A DNA stretch of 64,000 nt from Tenrec ecaudatus (GCF_050624435.1 NC_134539.1:119581525-119645524); one strand, 5' to 3'; shown: positions 1 to 14,600, numbered from the stretch's first letter. A program made the numbers and translations. Notes: generated from the letters alone by a model not told the origin.

Positions 1-128
1 TAAAATCTAACTGGATGGACAATTAAAGGATCTCCACAGCCATGTGGAGTGATTATAAAATGTAAATGGATTTGCCAGCAGGAAAAAGCATACTGGCAAT
101 TGTTTTAGGTGGCTGGATACCTTTCCAA

Positions 129-300
129 AGGAGCCCCAGTGGTTCTGTGAGGTGTGTTGGGCTGTTAACCACAAGATTGTTCAAACCCACCAGCCATTCC
201 TTGGGAGAAAGGGACTGACTGTGCCTGTAAAGATTGACCATCTCAGAAACCCTGTCGGCTCTATGGGTAGCTATGGTCCTGAATCGATTTGATGGTACTT
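129..300 (+). mobile_element. AfroSINE
   Basis: Starts GGAGCCCCAGTGGTTCTGTG and contains GTTCAAACCCACCAGCC, the B-box part of this tRNA-related SINE. The 3' end is decayed. Confidence 0.7.
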
Positions 301-371
301 TAATATGAATTCTTCTCTTGATTCCTCTTGACTTTTCAATAGAATGTAGAATGGGTACTTTATTTATTTTT

Positions 372-850
372 TTGTTTTGTTTTTTTTAATTACAAAGCTA
401 TGTTTAATACTTTGGGGTGAGCCCCACAGGAATAAAAAACACTGGGAAGGGGTAACCCCCTCAGCCCCCAGGTGTGGCCCAGGGGGAGAGGGGCTACCTG
501 AGAGGAAGGAAGCACAACAGGGACCAGCTGCAGACTCGGCAAAGGAGGAACGCTAGCGTGGTAGGACTGGCCCCAGGCACACAGGCGGGGAGGGCAAGAG
601 GGTTGGACACGAAGCCACAAGGCTACTTGCGTTCCTCCTTCTCGTTTGCCTTTTTCTGCTTCTGCTGCATCATCTCCGAGCCCCTCTGCTTGCGGGCAGC
701 AGCAGAAAGCCCGTCATCTCAGCGCTATCCCTTAACCGAGTCGCTCTGCTTTTTCATATTCTTCTGGTGGGCAAACCGCGGGTCCTGGCGAAGGCTCCAG
801 CCTGCCTTGGTCGCGTCCCCTTGTTCTGTCTGGCGTTGCAGGCCCCGCCC
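372..850 (-). pseudogene. SERF2: Processed pseudogene of SERF2
   Basis: Read on the - strand, about 755 down to 623 encodes NMKKQSDSVKG, two stops, then [20 protein letters not shown] and [12 protein letters not shown], ending in TAG. This is the body of small EDRK-rich factor 2, a 59-residue Lys/Arg-rich protein. The two internal stops (- strand TAG at 725-727 and TGA at 719-721) replace a Lys and an Arg codon, and a small deletion lies near the N-terminus. No introns interrupt it, and the copy runs on through a 3' UTR to ATTAAA and an A-rich tail (+ strand T-run about 372-395). It is a dead retrocopy inside a SYNRG intron. The + strand ORF over the same bases is a shadow. The 5' boundary near 850 is approximate. 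Confidence 0.85.
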
Positions 851-859
851 CCTTTCTGT

Positions 860-2469
860 ACTTAGTTTTTAAGGAGTAGAAATAACCGTTTTCTTGTTTG
901 GAATAGAAAATAACTCTGATATATGACTGATATAAGCATTTTCATGGTGGTTACAAGTTTCTTTAATAAGCACGTCAGAGAAAGAACTAGAATGAATTAT
1001 TCATTGACAGAATGCATAAAATTATAGTTTGAGTCACAGCTTTATTAAAAATGGAATTTTATTTGTTGACGTCAATCAACAGTACTTCATTACCCTGAAG
1101 ATGTTCTATTTTTCCCCCACTTCTGTAATAATGTTTTAGAATTGATAATATTCCTTTAATATCAGATTTCAAAAGATTTTACTTGACTATAACTAAAGTT
1201 GGAGGGCCATGGAAAACAAAAAATTCATTCAGTCTTGTGGGTTTTTTCTAAGCTATTAATTACCCTGATCCTTGTGTAGCATTCTCTACTTTAGTTATTC
1301 ATGGAACTTTTTAAAATGTGCATATACTGTATAGAGGATTGCCATTATATTTGCCTTCATAACATGTTGTAGCTGTTTGGTAGTGAGTGAAATTAAATGA
1401 TCCCTTCCACTCGCTAACATTTGATGGCACTGAGTCCTAAAAGCCTGTGGACCTCATTAGGATGCATGAGCCAGAGCCAGGTTTTCACCTGGCTTGTAGG
1501 CCCCTGATAAGAAGATTTAAATGACTATGGAAAGATTTTTTTGCTCCTGGGCAAAGAACTCAATAGAAATCCATTTATATAACTTGTATGTATGGTATTG
1601 AATGACACAAATGTAGTCATTCATATGTAAAGATTTTTCTTCCAGGGAGCTGCCTAGGTCTGATAAGAAAAAGAGAGGGGGTGGTAGGGGGGAAGCAATG
1701 CTTTCATAGTATGTGTTTAAGCCTTCCAAGAATCCCCCACACAGATACTACTCATTACACTTCTTTCCCATCCAGTGAGAAATGTGTTCACAGACAGAGT
1801 ATCTGTATCTAATTTTGAAGTGATTGTTGTTTTGCTGCAAAGATAGCCCCAGGAATCGCTGATGTGATCCTTGTACAAATGCAAATTGTATTTACTCTGC
1901 TGCTGCTTCTCGGCTCTGTGAACTTCTGCCAGTAAGCAGTGCAATATGATTAAAAGAAGAACAATTTCCTTCTTGGCTTGAACAGTATTTAATAATTAGA
2001 TTTTTATCTTAACTATTCTACCTCTGTACTCTGAACTTATTTTTAAAGAACATATTAAAGTTAATGTAATTGCTTTAAATATATAGCTTCCTTCTCCGAT
2101 TAGAGCAATTCATTTTGACCATTTTATGGACCTGAAGTTACAGATTGCAGAAGGTCATCCTTCTTATCTTCTTCCAAAGCCATTTCAATCCTTGTCATGA
2201 TGACCTAGAGCGATGTTAGACATTCACTGTGGGTCTGATCCTTCTCAAATTAAAATTATTATTGCTTGTGTAGTGTTGTCTCTTAGAAAGAGGCCATTGT
2301 TTTACATATTTGTGATGTTGTCGATCTAGTTTTTAAGTTTTATAGCAAAAAGCCATGCATTACATAAGCTAGGTACCTATTTGCCATTTAAATTCTAATC
2401 CCCTATCTGATGTTAAAAAAAAGGATTTAATGTTCTAGGCATTAAGAAATTTCTTTCTCCCTTTTCCAG
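860..2469. other. SYNRG intron, nothing recognised
   Basis: AT-rich intronic DNA. The short ORFs (for example 1517-1944, - strand) have no recognisable content. No repeat family is clear. Confidence 0.6.
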
Positions 2470-2588
2470 TGCCCCTTCTTTGTTGATACCACTTACGGGA
2501 ACTAAAACGTCATCCTCAATGGATAAATATGCTGCATTTAAAGGAATTGCAGCTGACAAGACCTCTGAAAATACTGTTGCATTTGGAG
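2470..2588 (+). CDS. SYNRG: SYNRG exon (119 bp)
   Basis: The acceptor is a pyrimidine tract ending in CAG at 2467-2469 and the donor is GTAAAA at 2589. The first base completes a codon from the missing upstream exon. The exon encodes the segment containing DKYAAFKGIAADK, a strongly conserved SYNRG stretch. It is the first SYNRG exon in the window. Confidence 0.9.
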
Positions 2589-4539
2589 GTAAAAAAATAA
2601 AACAGTTTGTAAATCTGTAAACCTGTGAGTGTAAGATTTAGTTAAGTTGTATGAATCTTTGTTGCCTTCCTTCGGTCCGTGCGTGTTCTCACACGGTCCC
2701 TTCCTCACACTCACTGAGCTTCTCCTCTTTGCATCATAGAGCCTGGTGATAAGTACAGTGCTTTCCGAGAGCTTGAACAGACCACAGACAACAAATCTTT
2801 AGGTAAGTTCTTGGGTCCTTCAGTATGTAAACTCTACTTTTTTAATAAAAGGGACTTTTGATGCTTCCTTCAGTGACACTACTAAACATCCCTTTATTTT
2901 GTTGCATGTATGTTTATAGGAGAAAAATGAATGGATAAAAAATGTAGTGTAGTAATGATTACTATGATGGCTATTCAAACCAATATATCTTAATTACATA
3001 AATAAACCTTAATGTATACCTACTATGTTTAATAAATATTGTGATATTTATTAATCTTGTGGAGGATTATCTTGTGAAATAGAGATAAGATTTTATTTAG
3101 TTATTTGTGGCTCTGGAAATTACAAGGAGGCAAAATACAGGAATTATTTTCTAAAATTTACAGTAAACCAAAAACAGATGCTATTTCCTCGAAAGATAGT
3201 CAAGCCGAGTTCAGTTGCAGTGTGAAATGGAGGGCTGTGACTACTTTGGGTCATTGGTTATTGGAGAGAGACTCAACAAGACTTGAACTGTAGATAGTCT
3301 AGCCATATATGGAGTGGGCCGTATTCAGCAACCAGTCACTTTTTTGAGATCCTCAAGATTAGTTATAATTTCATGGTATGAAAATTTTGTTTAGCCTTAC
3401 CCAAACACATTAAGTTGTTGGGTCTTGTGGGACACCAAGGTCAATTGGTATATTACAGTCCACAAAGACAACATTCTACAAAATACTTTGATGAATAGCA
3501 ACTAGGATTTTAAAATCTTGTGAGTGGCCATTTAAGGGGGATAGCTATTGATCTCTTCCCCTCCAGAACAAAAGAGAATCAAGTAAGTCAAAGATAAACC
3601 AATGGACTAATGAATGACAGGGACGTTAGCCTCCCTGACCCTGATACCGATTGAACTAGATGGTGCCTGGGTACCGCTATTGAAAGGGCTCACATTAGCA
3701 CATAGGTTCCAAACTTATTTGGCCTACAGACTCCTTTTCAGGAAAAATAATACTTTGCAAGCCACCCTCTCCCCCATCACCAGAACTAAAATCTTTAGCC
3801 AATAATCTAAGATAAAGTATAGTTACCTGCTTTTACATCCCCCATGGATCATTCCAGTGCCCCCAAGGGGGCAGTATTGCCCACTCTGGGAAACACTGAA
3901 GTATAGGTCCTAGATAGAGTATAAAAAGAAAAGAAAGAAAAATATGGAACAAAACTCAAAATCATAAAAAAGACCAGCTAAAAATTGGTGGAACCCCCAA
4001 GACTTTCGCCCTTAATTACCCTTCAGGTGTGGAACTGAACTCAGTTTTCCGCCAGACAACAGACAAAGTCTCCAGGAGGAACAGTTGTACTCGGGAGGTA
4101 CACTCCTCGGAGCAGCCGCCCAGGTGAGATCCGCAAGGCAGGGCTCAGAGTTCAGGGTTTAGGAGAGAGGAATTGAAACAGGAAACACAGAGAGGAAGTA
4201 GGATCGGTGATGTTACGTGGTAGGGATTGTAGTCAATGACTTGAAACCAAATGTGTATGAATTGTTGAATGGAAAATTTATTTGATCTATAAGCCTTCAC
4301 CCAATTCTCAATAAAAAGTTTAAAATGACCCCTAGTACAACTATTAAAAAAGTTAAAAATGAATAAAAATATAAATACAAATAAAAGTGAAATACTATTT
4401 TTGCTTATCACATTATCAAGATAAAAAGATTGGCTATAATTTAAAGAAAAAGATGAAGTGAACATATTTATGTGAATATGCAGGTTTCAACACTGATAAA
4501 AGGGCAAAAGTAGATTGGAAAGGGATGATCATTTGAGAG

Positions 4540-4584
<45 letters not shown>

Positions 4585-5593
4585 TATATAAACTTGTGTG
4601 TATATATACAAAATTATGTTTGTGGTATAAGTCTATGAGGAACTTTCAGTTTGTTATCATAACTCTTAACAATGTTTTTATCATCCTTTTCTCTAATGTA
4701 AATGTGGCGTAAAGAACATGATGTCATACAGATTCTCTGTGGAGCATGATATTAATGAGCATATGACATGGATGTTATTCCTGTGAAAGCCAATGGGCAA
4801 AGACACTGATGCCAACAGAATCTAAGCAGTGCTTTCACCAGTTGCTATCCAGTCGATTCTACCTCCTAGTGACCCCAGTTCATGGGGACATGTGTGTCAG
4901 GAGAACTGTGCCCTATTGGGTTTTTAGCAACTGGCTGTTTCAAAGTAGAACACCAAGCCTTCTGAGTTGCCTCTTGAAAGATTTGAACCTCCTACCATGG
5001 GTCCCACCCAGGGACTCTTCGTAAGCAGTAACTTCATTGTTGTTGTCAGGCTCCTCTGACTTGATTTCAACTCATGGTGGCCCCATTCGACAGCACTACC
5101 CCCTAGGGTTTTCTATACAATCATCTGAACCAGAACCCATTGTCAGGGCTGTCTCCCTGGAGGTAGTCAGTGGGTTTGAACCACCACCCTTTCAGTTAAC
5201 AGTGGAGTGCTTATTGTGTCGTGAGGGCTCTTGGCCATAGTTTAAACCCATTGCTGTTCATAGTCTTTTTGGACTCATTGTGCCCCTCTAGGTCAGGGCA
5301 GAACTGCCCAGAAAGGTTTCCCACGCTGTAAACTTTCCGGAAGCAGACAGCATTATCTTTCTCCCACAAAGCAGTTAATGGGTTCAAACTGCCAACCCTT
5401 TGATTAGCAGCCAACCTCCCACCCACTATACCACCAAGCAGCAGTACTTTAGTCAGCCCTCTGCTGACAGAATCCCAGCTGGTTGCTTCCTTTGCTTGCT
5501 TTTATTGCTGTCTTAACTCTTAATGGTAAGGCCTTCAAAGCAGAAATGCCAACTTTGTCCATTTTAGGTGCATGTATTTAAAGTTCTTCATGG

Positions 5594-5646
<53 letters not shown>

Positions 5647-8600
5647 GCTTTCATTATAAATTTATCTCAATATATATTTCAATATATATATCTTATGCTT
5701 TCATTAAAAACATGTTGACCTGACTTCTTCAAAGTATGTAAAAGTTTTATCTTAGAATTCATGAAGAATCTTACAGTAGTGTGGTCTGAGGTGTGGATTT
5801 CTTTGGTCATTAAATAACAATAATATTTCCTTTTTCTACGCCTAAAATTTCAGCCATAACCTAAAATACATAAAGAAAATTCTATGTCGTATATTAAAGC
5901 TAGTGGCATAGTGGTGACCCATTGGGCTGCTAACAGCAAGGTCAGCAGTTCAAAATCACCAGCCACTCTAAGGGAGAGAGAGGTGATGGTTTCTTCTCCT
6001 GCAGTCAGTCACAGTTTCAGAAATCCACAGGGACAGGTCTACCCTGTCTTATAGGGTAGGCACAGTGGCAGTGAATTGAGCTTGAAATCTTACTAGGATC
6101 TGGAAAGTGGCCATTAGGTAACTTATGAGGACTCTTGAAATTATAGGCTTAATGCACCTTGTGATATATGAGCTTCAAATAATTGCAACTTATTTGGAGG
6201 GGAAAAAAAGTCCTTTTGTGTTTGTACATTTTAACCCACTCTTTAAAAATACATTTAACCTTTTCACCCAGCTTACATTTCTGATGGAAGAGTTTCTAAT
6301 TCATCAGTAAGTTTAATTTGCTGTGGTGTTTTCCTTTAAGAATAACAAAGCAAAACTTATCAATTTCACAGATATTTCAAAGTAGCCCATCAAAAATTTA
6401 GGCCATGATAAAATTGATTGCCTGTTACCTTTTATTCATAGATGCAATGCACAAATACTCAGTGGTACATGTGCCTTAAAAATTTTGGGGTGATTTTCAA
6501 AAAGTTTTATATCTGCTTCTTCTGTCAGTGTGTGAAATCGATGTCAGTTTTTGTAAAGGTATGTCTTGAGACGTAACCTACAGGAACTCTGACTGCTGCT
6601 CCACTTCTGAAATGACCCTGTTGCTGTCCAGTGTCTTCTCCTTGTTGATAGTCTGTGCTGCTCAGTTGGTTGCGTGCTTTCGGTTCCGATGAAAACTCCG
6701 CTTTCATTGTTGTACAGGCTTTTTCATTCAGCTTACCAGCACCTCTCATGTTACAAGCACAAGTATTTAAGATCTGCAATATTTCATATGCCCAGTTTAA
6801 GAGTTAGATTTTAGTTTTAAACTTTTTTATGGTTCGTGAACTTCTGTATCCCAATTTTAGTGAAGAAATGGGATATTTTGGGGGGTTTTTTAATGAGAAA
6901 GGAAATTAGAGCTTGTACTTAAATGGATTAATTTCTAGAGGTAGCAGTTCTATTTTTAACAAGTGTCACCGCTCATTGCTGTGTTTTGTATCTCTGGTAT
7001 TCATTACTCGGAATAGCCTAGTGCAGTGGTTCTTAACCTTCCTAATGCTGTGACCCTTTAATAGAATTCCTCATGTTGTGGTGACCCCCAACTGTAGACT
7101 TATTTTCGTTGCTACTTCATAACTGTCATTTTGCTACTATTATGAATCAGGAGATCCCTGTGAAAGGGTCCTTTGACCCCCAAAGGGTCCACGACCCACA
7201 GATTGAGAACCACTGGCCTAGTGGATCTTAGGGAAGATCTTGAGACACCAATCGAAATCTGAGCCCTTTGACCTGCTAATAGCAAATCTATGAACGTGCT
7301 ACCATTCCTATGAAATAGAGAAGAGAAGCCCTGTTAAGAACCAGGGCCCAGGTTTTTATCAGCATGTGTGAACTGAACCTTGTTATTTATGAGCAGTTCA
7401 TGGATCACCTATTCTCTCTAACCAAAAGATAAGCAATTCGGTCACTAACCGCATCCTCAGCAGAACACTGTAGACCAAAGTCTTAATCATGTCCTTTGAA
7501 ATTTGGAAGAACAGAAGTGGTATTTATTCAAGTCTCTGTGTGTTTCAAAAATGAGGTAAGTACTCATTGGTACAGTGAGAGGGCTGATTTCAAGAAAAGC
7601 CAAGTACTCCTGGATCTTTCTGTGCAGTTCCGCTTGGCAGTTGGGAGGGACTGGGAAAAGCTGCTTTCGATTATGCTCTGAACCACATTTTCCTCACATG
7701 TGCCTGCAGATTAAAGCCTTAAGACACTTGAGCAAGACCACATAGTGCCTGGTTGAGCAGAATAGTGTCATCCTAAATTGAACATTGTAGGATTTCTCAT
7801 AATGCTTCATGGGTGCCTCTAAGGTTTGGGGTTTTTTCTTCTTTTTTTAATAGCTTTATTAGCATTTCATCCACATGTCATATAATTCAATAATTCCATT
7901 GTATCAAGAAGAGTTATACAATTATCACCACATTCAATTCTAGGATATTTTCTTCTTCCATGTACTCATTGTTATTCATGTGATCTTTTTCTAATTGTGG
8001 CAAAATATACACAACAAAACATTCTCCAATTCCACAACTTAATTTTCTTATTGATGATCAAGGAACAGGTCTTACCTGTAGAGGCCATAGTCTCTCCTCA
8101 GTACCCATTTCACATTCTATGGTAGGTTCTTAGCACGCTTGGCTGCCTAGCCATAGAGAAAAAATATTCTGAGTATGCTTTGGGCCTACTACCAACACTA
8201 GGAAATAAAGTAGTGCTGTTAGGTGTTGGAAGTTTTATTTCTATTTACTCCCTTTGATTGGAAGTGCATATGTGGTATCGAAAGGGCTGTTTGATGGCTT
8301 GTAAATTGTGATTAAATAATGTCAAGCCAACCGAGAAAAATCTATAAACTGCTTGTAACTGAATATGATGTGCATTGTGTGGTTTTCAGTTTAACGTGCT
8401 TTGTTTCTCATTTGGTTGTGCTTTTCTTTCAGGAGAAAGCTTTGCAGAATTCAGGTGCACGGGAACTGATGATGGATTCACCGACTTTAAAACAGCAGAT
8501 AGCATATCACCCCTAGAACCTCCAACAAAAGAAAAGACTTTTCCGACATCCTTCCCTTCGGGAACTGTACAGACACAGAAACCACAAACACATGTGAAAA

Positions 8601-11600
8601 ATCCTCTGAACTTAGCAGACCTAGATATGTTTTCCTCGGTTAGTTGCAGCACCGAGAGACCAGTATCTGTTTCAGCTGCATTTAGTGCATCAAAGCCTGT
8701 CTCCATGCGAGCACAGCCAACAGACCCTGCCGCTACTGCAACAGCATTGGCGTCGACTAAAACTTCGAGTTTGGCTGACGACTTTGGAGAATTCAACCTT
8801 TTTGGGGGCTATTCTAGTCCAGCACCTGTTGGGGAGCAGGATGACTTTGCAGATTTTATGGCTTTCAGTAATAGCTCCATTTCAGCTGAGCAAAAGCCAG
8901 ATGACAAATATGATGCCCTGAAAGAGGAAGCTGGTCCCTGTCCTTTCACCAGCAACTCAGGCAGCACAGGGAAGAGTGGACAGAACCCAAGTGCTGTGCC
9001 TACCAAGTACGATGTCTTCAAACAACTGTCTCTGGAAGGATCTGGACTAGGAGTGGAGGAATTCAAAGAGAGCACTCCTTCAGGGAAAAGTGACGACGAC
9101 TTTGCTGACTTCCATTCCAACAAATTTTCTTCCATGAACTCGGACAAATCCCTTGGAGAAAAAGCCGTGGCCTTCAGACACGCCAAGGAAGACTCTGCTT
9201 CGGTGAAGTCCTTGGACCTCCCTTCCATTGGTGGCAGCAGTGTTGGCAAGGAGGACTCTGAAGACGCACTCTCTGTTCAGTTTGACATGAAACTGGCTGA
9301 TGTGGGAGGCGATCTTAAGCATGTCATGTCTGATAGCTCTTTGGATTTGCCAACAGTTAGTGGCCAGCATCCTCCTGCTGCAGGTGAGGAATTGGTGAGA
9401 TTGCTCTGGTGATGGTGATGGTGATGGTGATGGTGATTTCAAAGGTGATTCTGTGGGTGCCGCTTGACTGAACAACAAGGCTGTGGCCTTTTCCCTTTGT
9501 GAATGTCTAACAATTAACCTCCTCATTGCCAGTCCCCATGGTCGTTGCCAAGCAGTGTTAAATGTGGTTTGATGGCAACTTAGAATGGAGAGCGAAAATA
9601 GTAGTATTTTTAGAATCTAACAGTCACTTGAAGACCTACTGCTAAACAAACTCACATTGCCAGAATTTTTACAAAGACCTTTTCAGCGTCAGCAGCGTTT
9701 CTCCATTGCTGTGAGTAAGGCCAATGTTTCCCCTCATTTTTCTTCTTGAGTTTATTTGGCAGCTGCCAATCTAGGAGTCGGTTTGGTTTACAAAACAGGT
9801 TCTTGTGCCAAGAAAGTAAAACTTGCTAACCAATCATACTTCAGTTTGCCATGTTCCTCAAGAGATGAGGGAAAGTTTGTACGTGGGTGTCCTGTATGCC
9901 AGAGCGTGGCGAGGAGGAGGGGCATGTGTTGGTGTTGTCGATGGAATCCAGGTACTGTCTTTAGTGTTAACTCTATTACTGGAAGTATTACGTGGTAACA
10001 AATCTCTAGATGCTAGAATAGGTAGCTACTAACTTTCTGATAAACTATTTGAAAACTGACTACAAACACCTTATAGGGAGCCCTCTTTAAATTTGGTGTG
10101 GATTTACATGTAGTCCAACTTCCTATCCTAAAAACTCGATTCCCAAGTGTCCTAGGTTTTTTGTTTCATTTGCTTTTTGATATGTAATATAGAGAGATAA
10201 ACCTATTTTGTGGCCTTTAATGATGAGAGCTATCTCAGCATTGCTGTAGTATTCTAATACATTCTAGAAGATGCATTATGCATATGGAGGTTATGAGACT
10301 GACCCTCGCAAGTTTACAGACAAGGCAGAAATTGCAAAGGGTTCGCGCATTTGCATGTATTGGACTGGTAAATCGGGAAGCAAGATTGCGTCCATCCTTT
10401 GGCTGTGGAGATGTAGGTGGTCTGCTCCCACAGGGTGCTGGATCAGGAACCAGGCAGCAGAGCCCATCTGCGGACCGGGTTGCTACAGGCTGAGGTGTGT
10501 TCCGAGTGCAGTGGGCTGGGGAAAGAGACCTTGGTGCCCTTGACTGTCGACATTCTTTTTCTGTACTCTTCTCAGATGGTTTTTCTATTTTTGTTGCTGC
10601 TGCTGTTTGTTTGTTAGAGTGGTTTTATTGGGTTTTCTTTTCGGTACGAGCTGCTTGAGCCACAACCACCGGTTACAGTGCTCCAGTTTCTAGTAATATT
10701 CTGTGCATTTTATTTAGATTTTTCATAACATGTATAACCAGCCATTTTGAACTCTGGAGTTATGAAGTAAAGGCTATTTTTCTGAAAGTGAATCTGTATT
10801 CTCTTACAGTGCCAAGTTAGATGTCTGTATGAGAGAAATCAAACCCAAGTTTGGGGTGTGTTTTTATTTGAAATTTTATTTGGGGGGGGCAGTTTATTTA
10901 TTTATTTTTAACTGTGCTTGTGCTGACTGACCTGTTACAAATAATCTTGTGTGCTCATGTTCTTGTATGTGTGTTTGGGAAACTCGCAGCTTTGAACCTG
11001 TAATGTTGCAGCCAAGTCTCTTCGGTTAGAGGATATTCTTAAATACGGATTGTTTCCTCCCTTGATCTGTAAACCGATGTTGGAAAGGAGCAGTATCCCT
11101 TTAGAGCGGTTGTTCAAGGGGTTGATATCTGACCGATACGCTCTATCGTTGCACAGAATTGCTGCATCAATCTATTGTAGAAGGCAAATGACAGCTATTA
11201 TCCTGCTCCCTTTGGTTTTACATAATCCTCACGTGCACCACAGTATCTCTTGCTCTCTTCCTTTGAGGGTTAAAGGTACTTCTAGTGGAGAAATAAGAAG
11301 TGGACTCTAAAGAGAGACTAAAACCTAGTAGAAACCCTAACTTAACTCTGAAGGGGATACTGTCTCTTTTAACTCTTGCTACAATTCTTTGTATGGAAGG
11401 TAGATAATACTAATAACATTGCCTGATTTCTTTGCATATTATTATGTTTAACCCTTTGAGCCCTTGGCTGGCTGCCGCCTCCCCCAACACACTAAATTTA
11501 ATCGCCCTGGCACCAAAGCACCTTGTTGTGCTGTCATTAAGGTCATCTGGTTTGGTTGGCAGCAAGAGTTTGCCCCTCACTGGTGCCATTCTCAAAGGGT

Positions 11601-14600
11601 TAGCACGGCTTCTGTAGCCACCTACCTACCTACCAACCTGTAAAGTAGCTCTTCTATGACATTGAAAAATCTTTGTATTTTATTAATCAGCGCCTGGTTT
11701 GTTTATTTATTTTGGCTGCTTTCAGGTGCCTTTTTTTTTGACCTTTTTTTTTTTTCTGTGTGAATGTGCCTTTCACACTTGCTTTAGTATATCACTCTGC
11801 AAATCCTGATCTGCATGCTTATCAGATGACTTCTTTTCCAGCTTTTCTGTACCACTCTCTTTTGTGATCTGTAAGTCCTGTGTTAATAAATACTTCTTTG
11901 GCATATTTTGAAAGTGTGGGGACGTGTGTGATTTGTACTTTTCCAGGGTTAGACCAAAGAAATGCCTGCTTCAGACCAAGTTGAAAGCAGTTGTTCTTCC
12001 TGAGACTTGGGTGTTTATGCCTTTTTGTTTCCTTAACACCTTGTTCCTCAGACAGTATTAGTACACTTTAATCTTTGTTTCTCTTGTAATTCCATTGGTG
12101 TCAATATTTAACATGGCCCTGGAATGTGAAATATAACTTTCAGTGTTTAAAAGGTAAGGTAACCTTATACTATTTTTATGTAAGAGAGAGAGAAAACTGA
12201 CCGAATTTCTAAGTTTTTATTGCTTAGTAAACATCACAGAGCCTTCCTCTGCTCGGAGTTCATTGGTGATAAGAAGGGATGGGTGAGGAGAAAGACATGA
12301 ATTGAGGGTTGGGGACAGAAGAACACAATGATCTGTTAATAACTAGATATCAATAAAGTTCATTTAAAAATAAATCAAATAGTATTGAGATGTCCAAAGG
12401 AACTTTGAAATGTTCGTGGAAAAAATGTTATCTTTTCATTCCATTTTCCAAGAGCTCGTTGAAACCCCCTTGTTACTTCTGATCAGAGTAAATAGAAACT
12501 TAATTTAAATGGAGAATTTCTGTATGACAAAGTGTTCACTGTCCGTGCCTAGGAAAGTCTGCAGGGCTGAATTTGACTGGAGTTTAGTCAGGAAGGATCC
12601 CCGTCCCTGCCGGCAGAGCACACTGTCTTCAGACTAAAGGCTTTCTTTAAGCGATACTCCAGAAAGCAAGCTCTTACAGTGGCCTCACAGAACAGACAAA
12701 GCCAGGTTAAAAACATTTTCCATTTTTGAGAGAACATTTTTTAGAAGGATCAATAAAGTTAGCAACAAACAGGGCAGGGAGTTTTTCATCTTAGAGAAGA
12801 AGAATTGGGACAACATTACTGTTTTTCAGGTCAGAACCCTTACGCCAACAGGAACTATGGAAAAGGGCTATTTCCATGGTTTAAAATTTTTATTGCCATA
12901 TATATTTTTTAATCATTTTATTGAGGTTCCTATATTTTAAGGTTTTGGTTTTTCTTTTTTACAATATGAAGATTAAATCAAGTGATTGATGAGCGATCAG
13001 TTATAGTGTCTAAAATAGTGTTTTGAGGTTAGCAAAAAGTATGTTGTGTTAGGGTAACTCTAAGAAAAGTTAGGCTTGCCATTCAGAATGCTGTGTTTCC
13101 CAGAGTATGAGGCTTGGTTTCAAAAATCTTATGGAAATGCATTATGCTGCTAACAAATATGAAAAAAAAATGTAAAGATCGTAGTGTAGCTTCCATCTGA
13201 TGATAAAGCCACCTCCCCCTTTAATTAGAGTGCTCTGGTGCTATGTGGAAGACCATCTTTATTGCTTTGTCTAAAGAATTTTTCACAAATGGAATTTTGT
13301 AATGCTGGCTAGGTCCATCTGAGAGTGCCGCATTTTAACTCATGACTGTTTAAAAACATACATTCACTAACTGAGCAATAAATATTTCCTCGGTAACATA
13401 TTTCTTTAGGGGGAGATTGTTTTTAAAATAATATAAACCTTTTTGTTTCAATAAAGACTTGAAGGACTCTGCTACAGGTTTAAATCAACAAACAAATGCT
13501 ATGTTTGTGTTACCCTGGCGCCAACTAAGACCTGCTTGATTCTTGATTTCATACTTCAGTGCCTGAGAAATGACACATTTGTTGTTGTTATCAGTTGCCA
13601 TCAAGTCATTTCCAGCCCATAGTACATCAGAATACAACACAACCTACGGCTCTGTGCCACCCGCACAGCTGTCTCTGTTATTTGAGCCCATTGTTCCAGC
13701 CCTGTGTCTGTCCGTCTTGTTGAGGATCTCCGTGCTCATTGACCAGCCATGCTGTCCCTCTTTGGGGCCTCGTCCCACCTGATAACATATTCAAAATATG
13801 GGAGAGACCGAGTCTCGCCGTTCTTGCTTGTACACAGATGTGTTAGTCCTTCTATAGCAGTTGCTGGATGTGCAACATTTTTTGCCAACACCCTCTTTCG
13901 AAGGCATCAATTCTGCGCTTTACTGCCCGCCATTCACATGCATGTGCAGCATTTGGAAAGACCAGGGCTTGGGTCCTTCCCGTAACAGATGTGCTCAGAG
14001 CAATATGTTTTTGATTTCCTGACTGCTGCCCCCGCGGGTGTTGATTGTGGTGGAGCCCAGTAAATCCTTCACAACTGCAATCCTTTCTCCTTTCTCATGA
14101 TGTGTCTGTTGGTCCAGTTGTGAGGGTTTTGTTTTCTTTACACTGCACTGTTATCCAGACTGAAGGCTGTAGTGTTTGCTAAACATCAGTAAGCCTTTTG
14201 CGTCCTTTTTACTTCCAGGGGCAAGATTGTGTCGTCTGCATATCTCAGGTTGTTAATGGGTCTTCCTTCAACCTAAATGCCGAATTCTTCATATAATCCA
14301 GCTTTTGCTTTGATGATTTCCTCAGATATTATATTTACTCAGCTTGAATAAGTATGGATGGTGAAAGGACACAACTCTGACACACAGCTTTCCTGGTTGT
14401 AAACCATGCACTGTCACTGTTCCGTTCCAACACCCTCTCCTGGTCTCTGAAGGGTTCTATGTGAACACAAACAAATGTTCTGGAATTCAGATTCTTTTCA
14501 GTGTCCGTCATAATTTGTTATGATTTACACTGTCAAATGCCTTTGTATAGCCAATGAAACAGAGAGACACATCTTTCTGCTATTCTGTTTCCAGTCAGGA

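Noticed and set aside
474-872. 132-codon + strand open frame
   Set aside because: Antisense shadow of the processed SERF2 pseudogene.
8319-8432. Upstream extension of the large SYNRG exon frame
   Set aside because: The open frame continues into the intron, but TTTCAG at 8427-8432 and phase with the 2740-2802 exon fix the exon start at 8433.
8386-9526. Several 136-148 codon - strand frames
   Set aside because: Antisense shadows of the large SYNRG exon, which has matching splice sites and a known protein.
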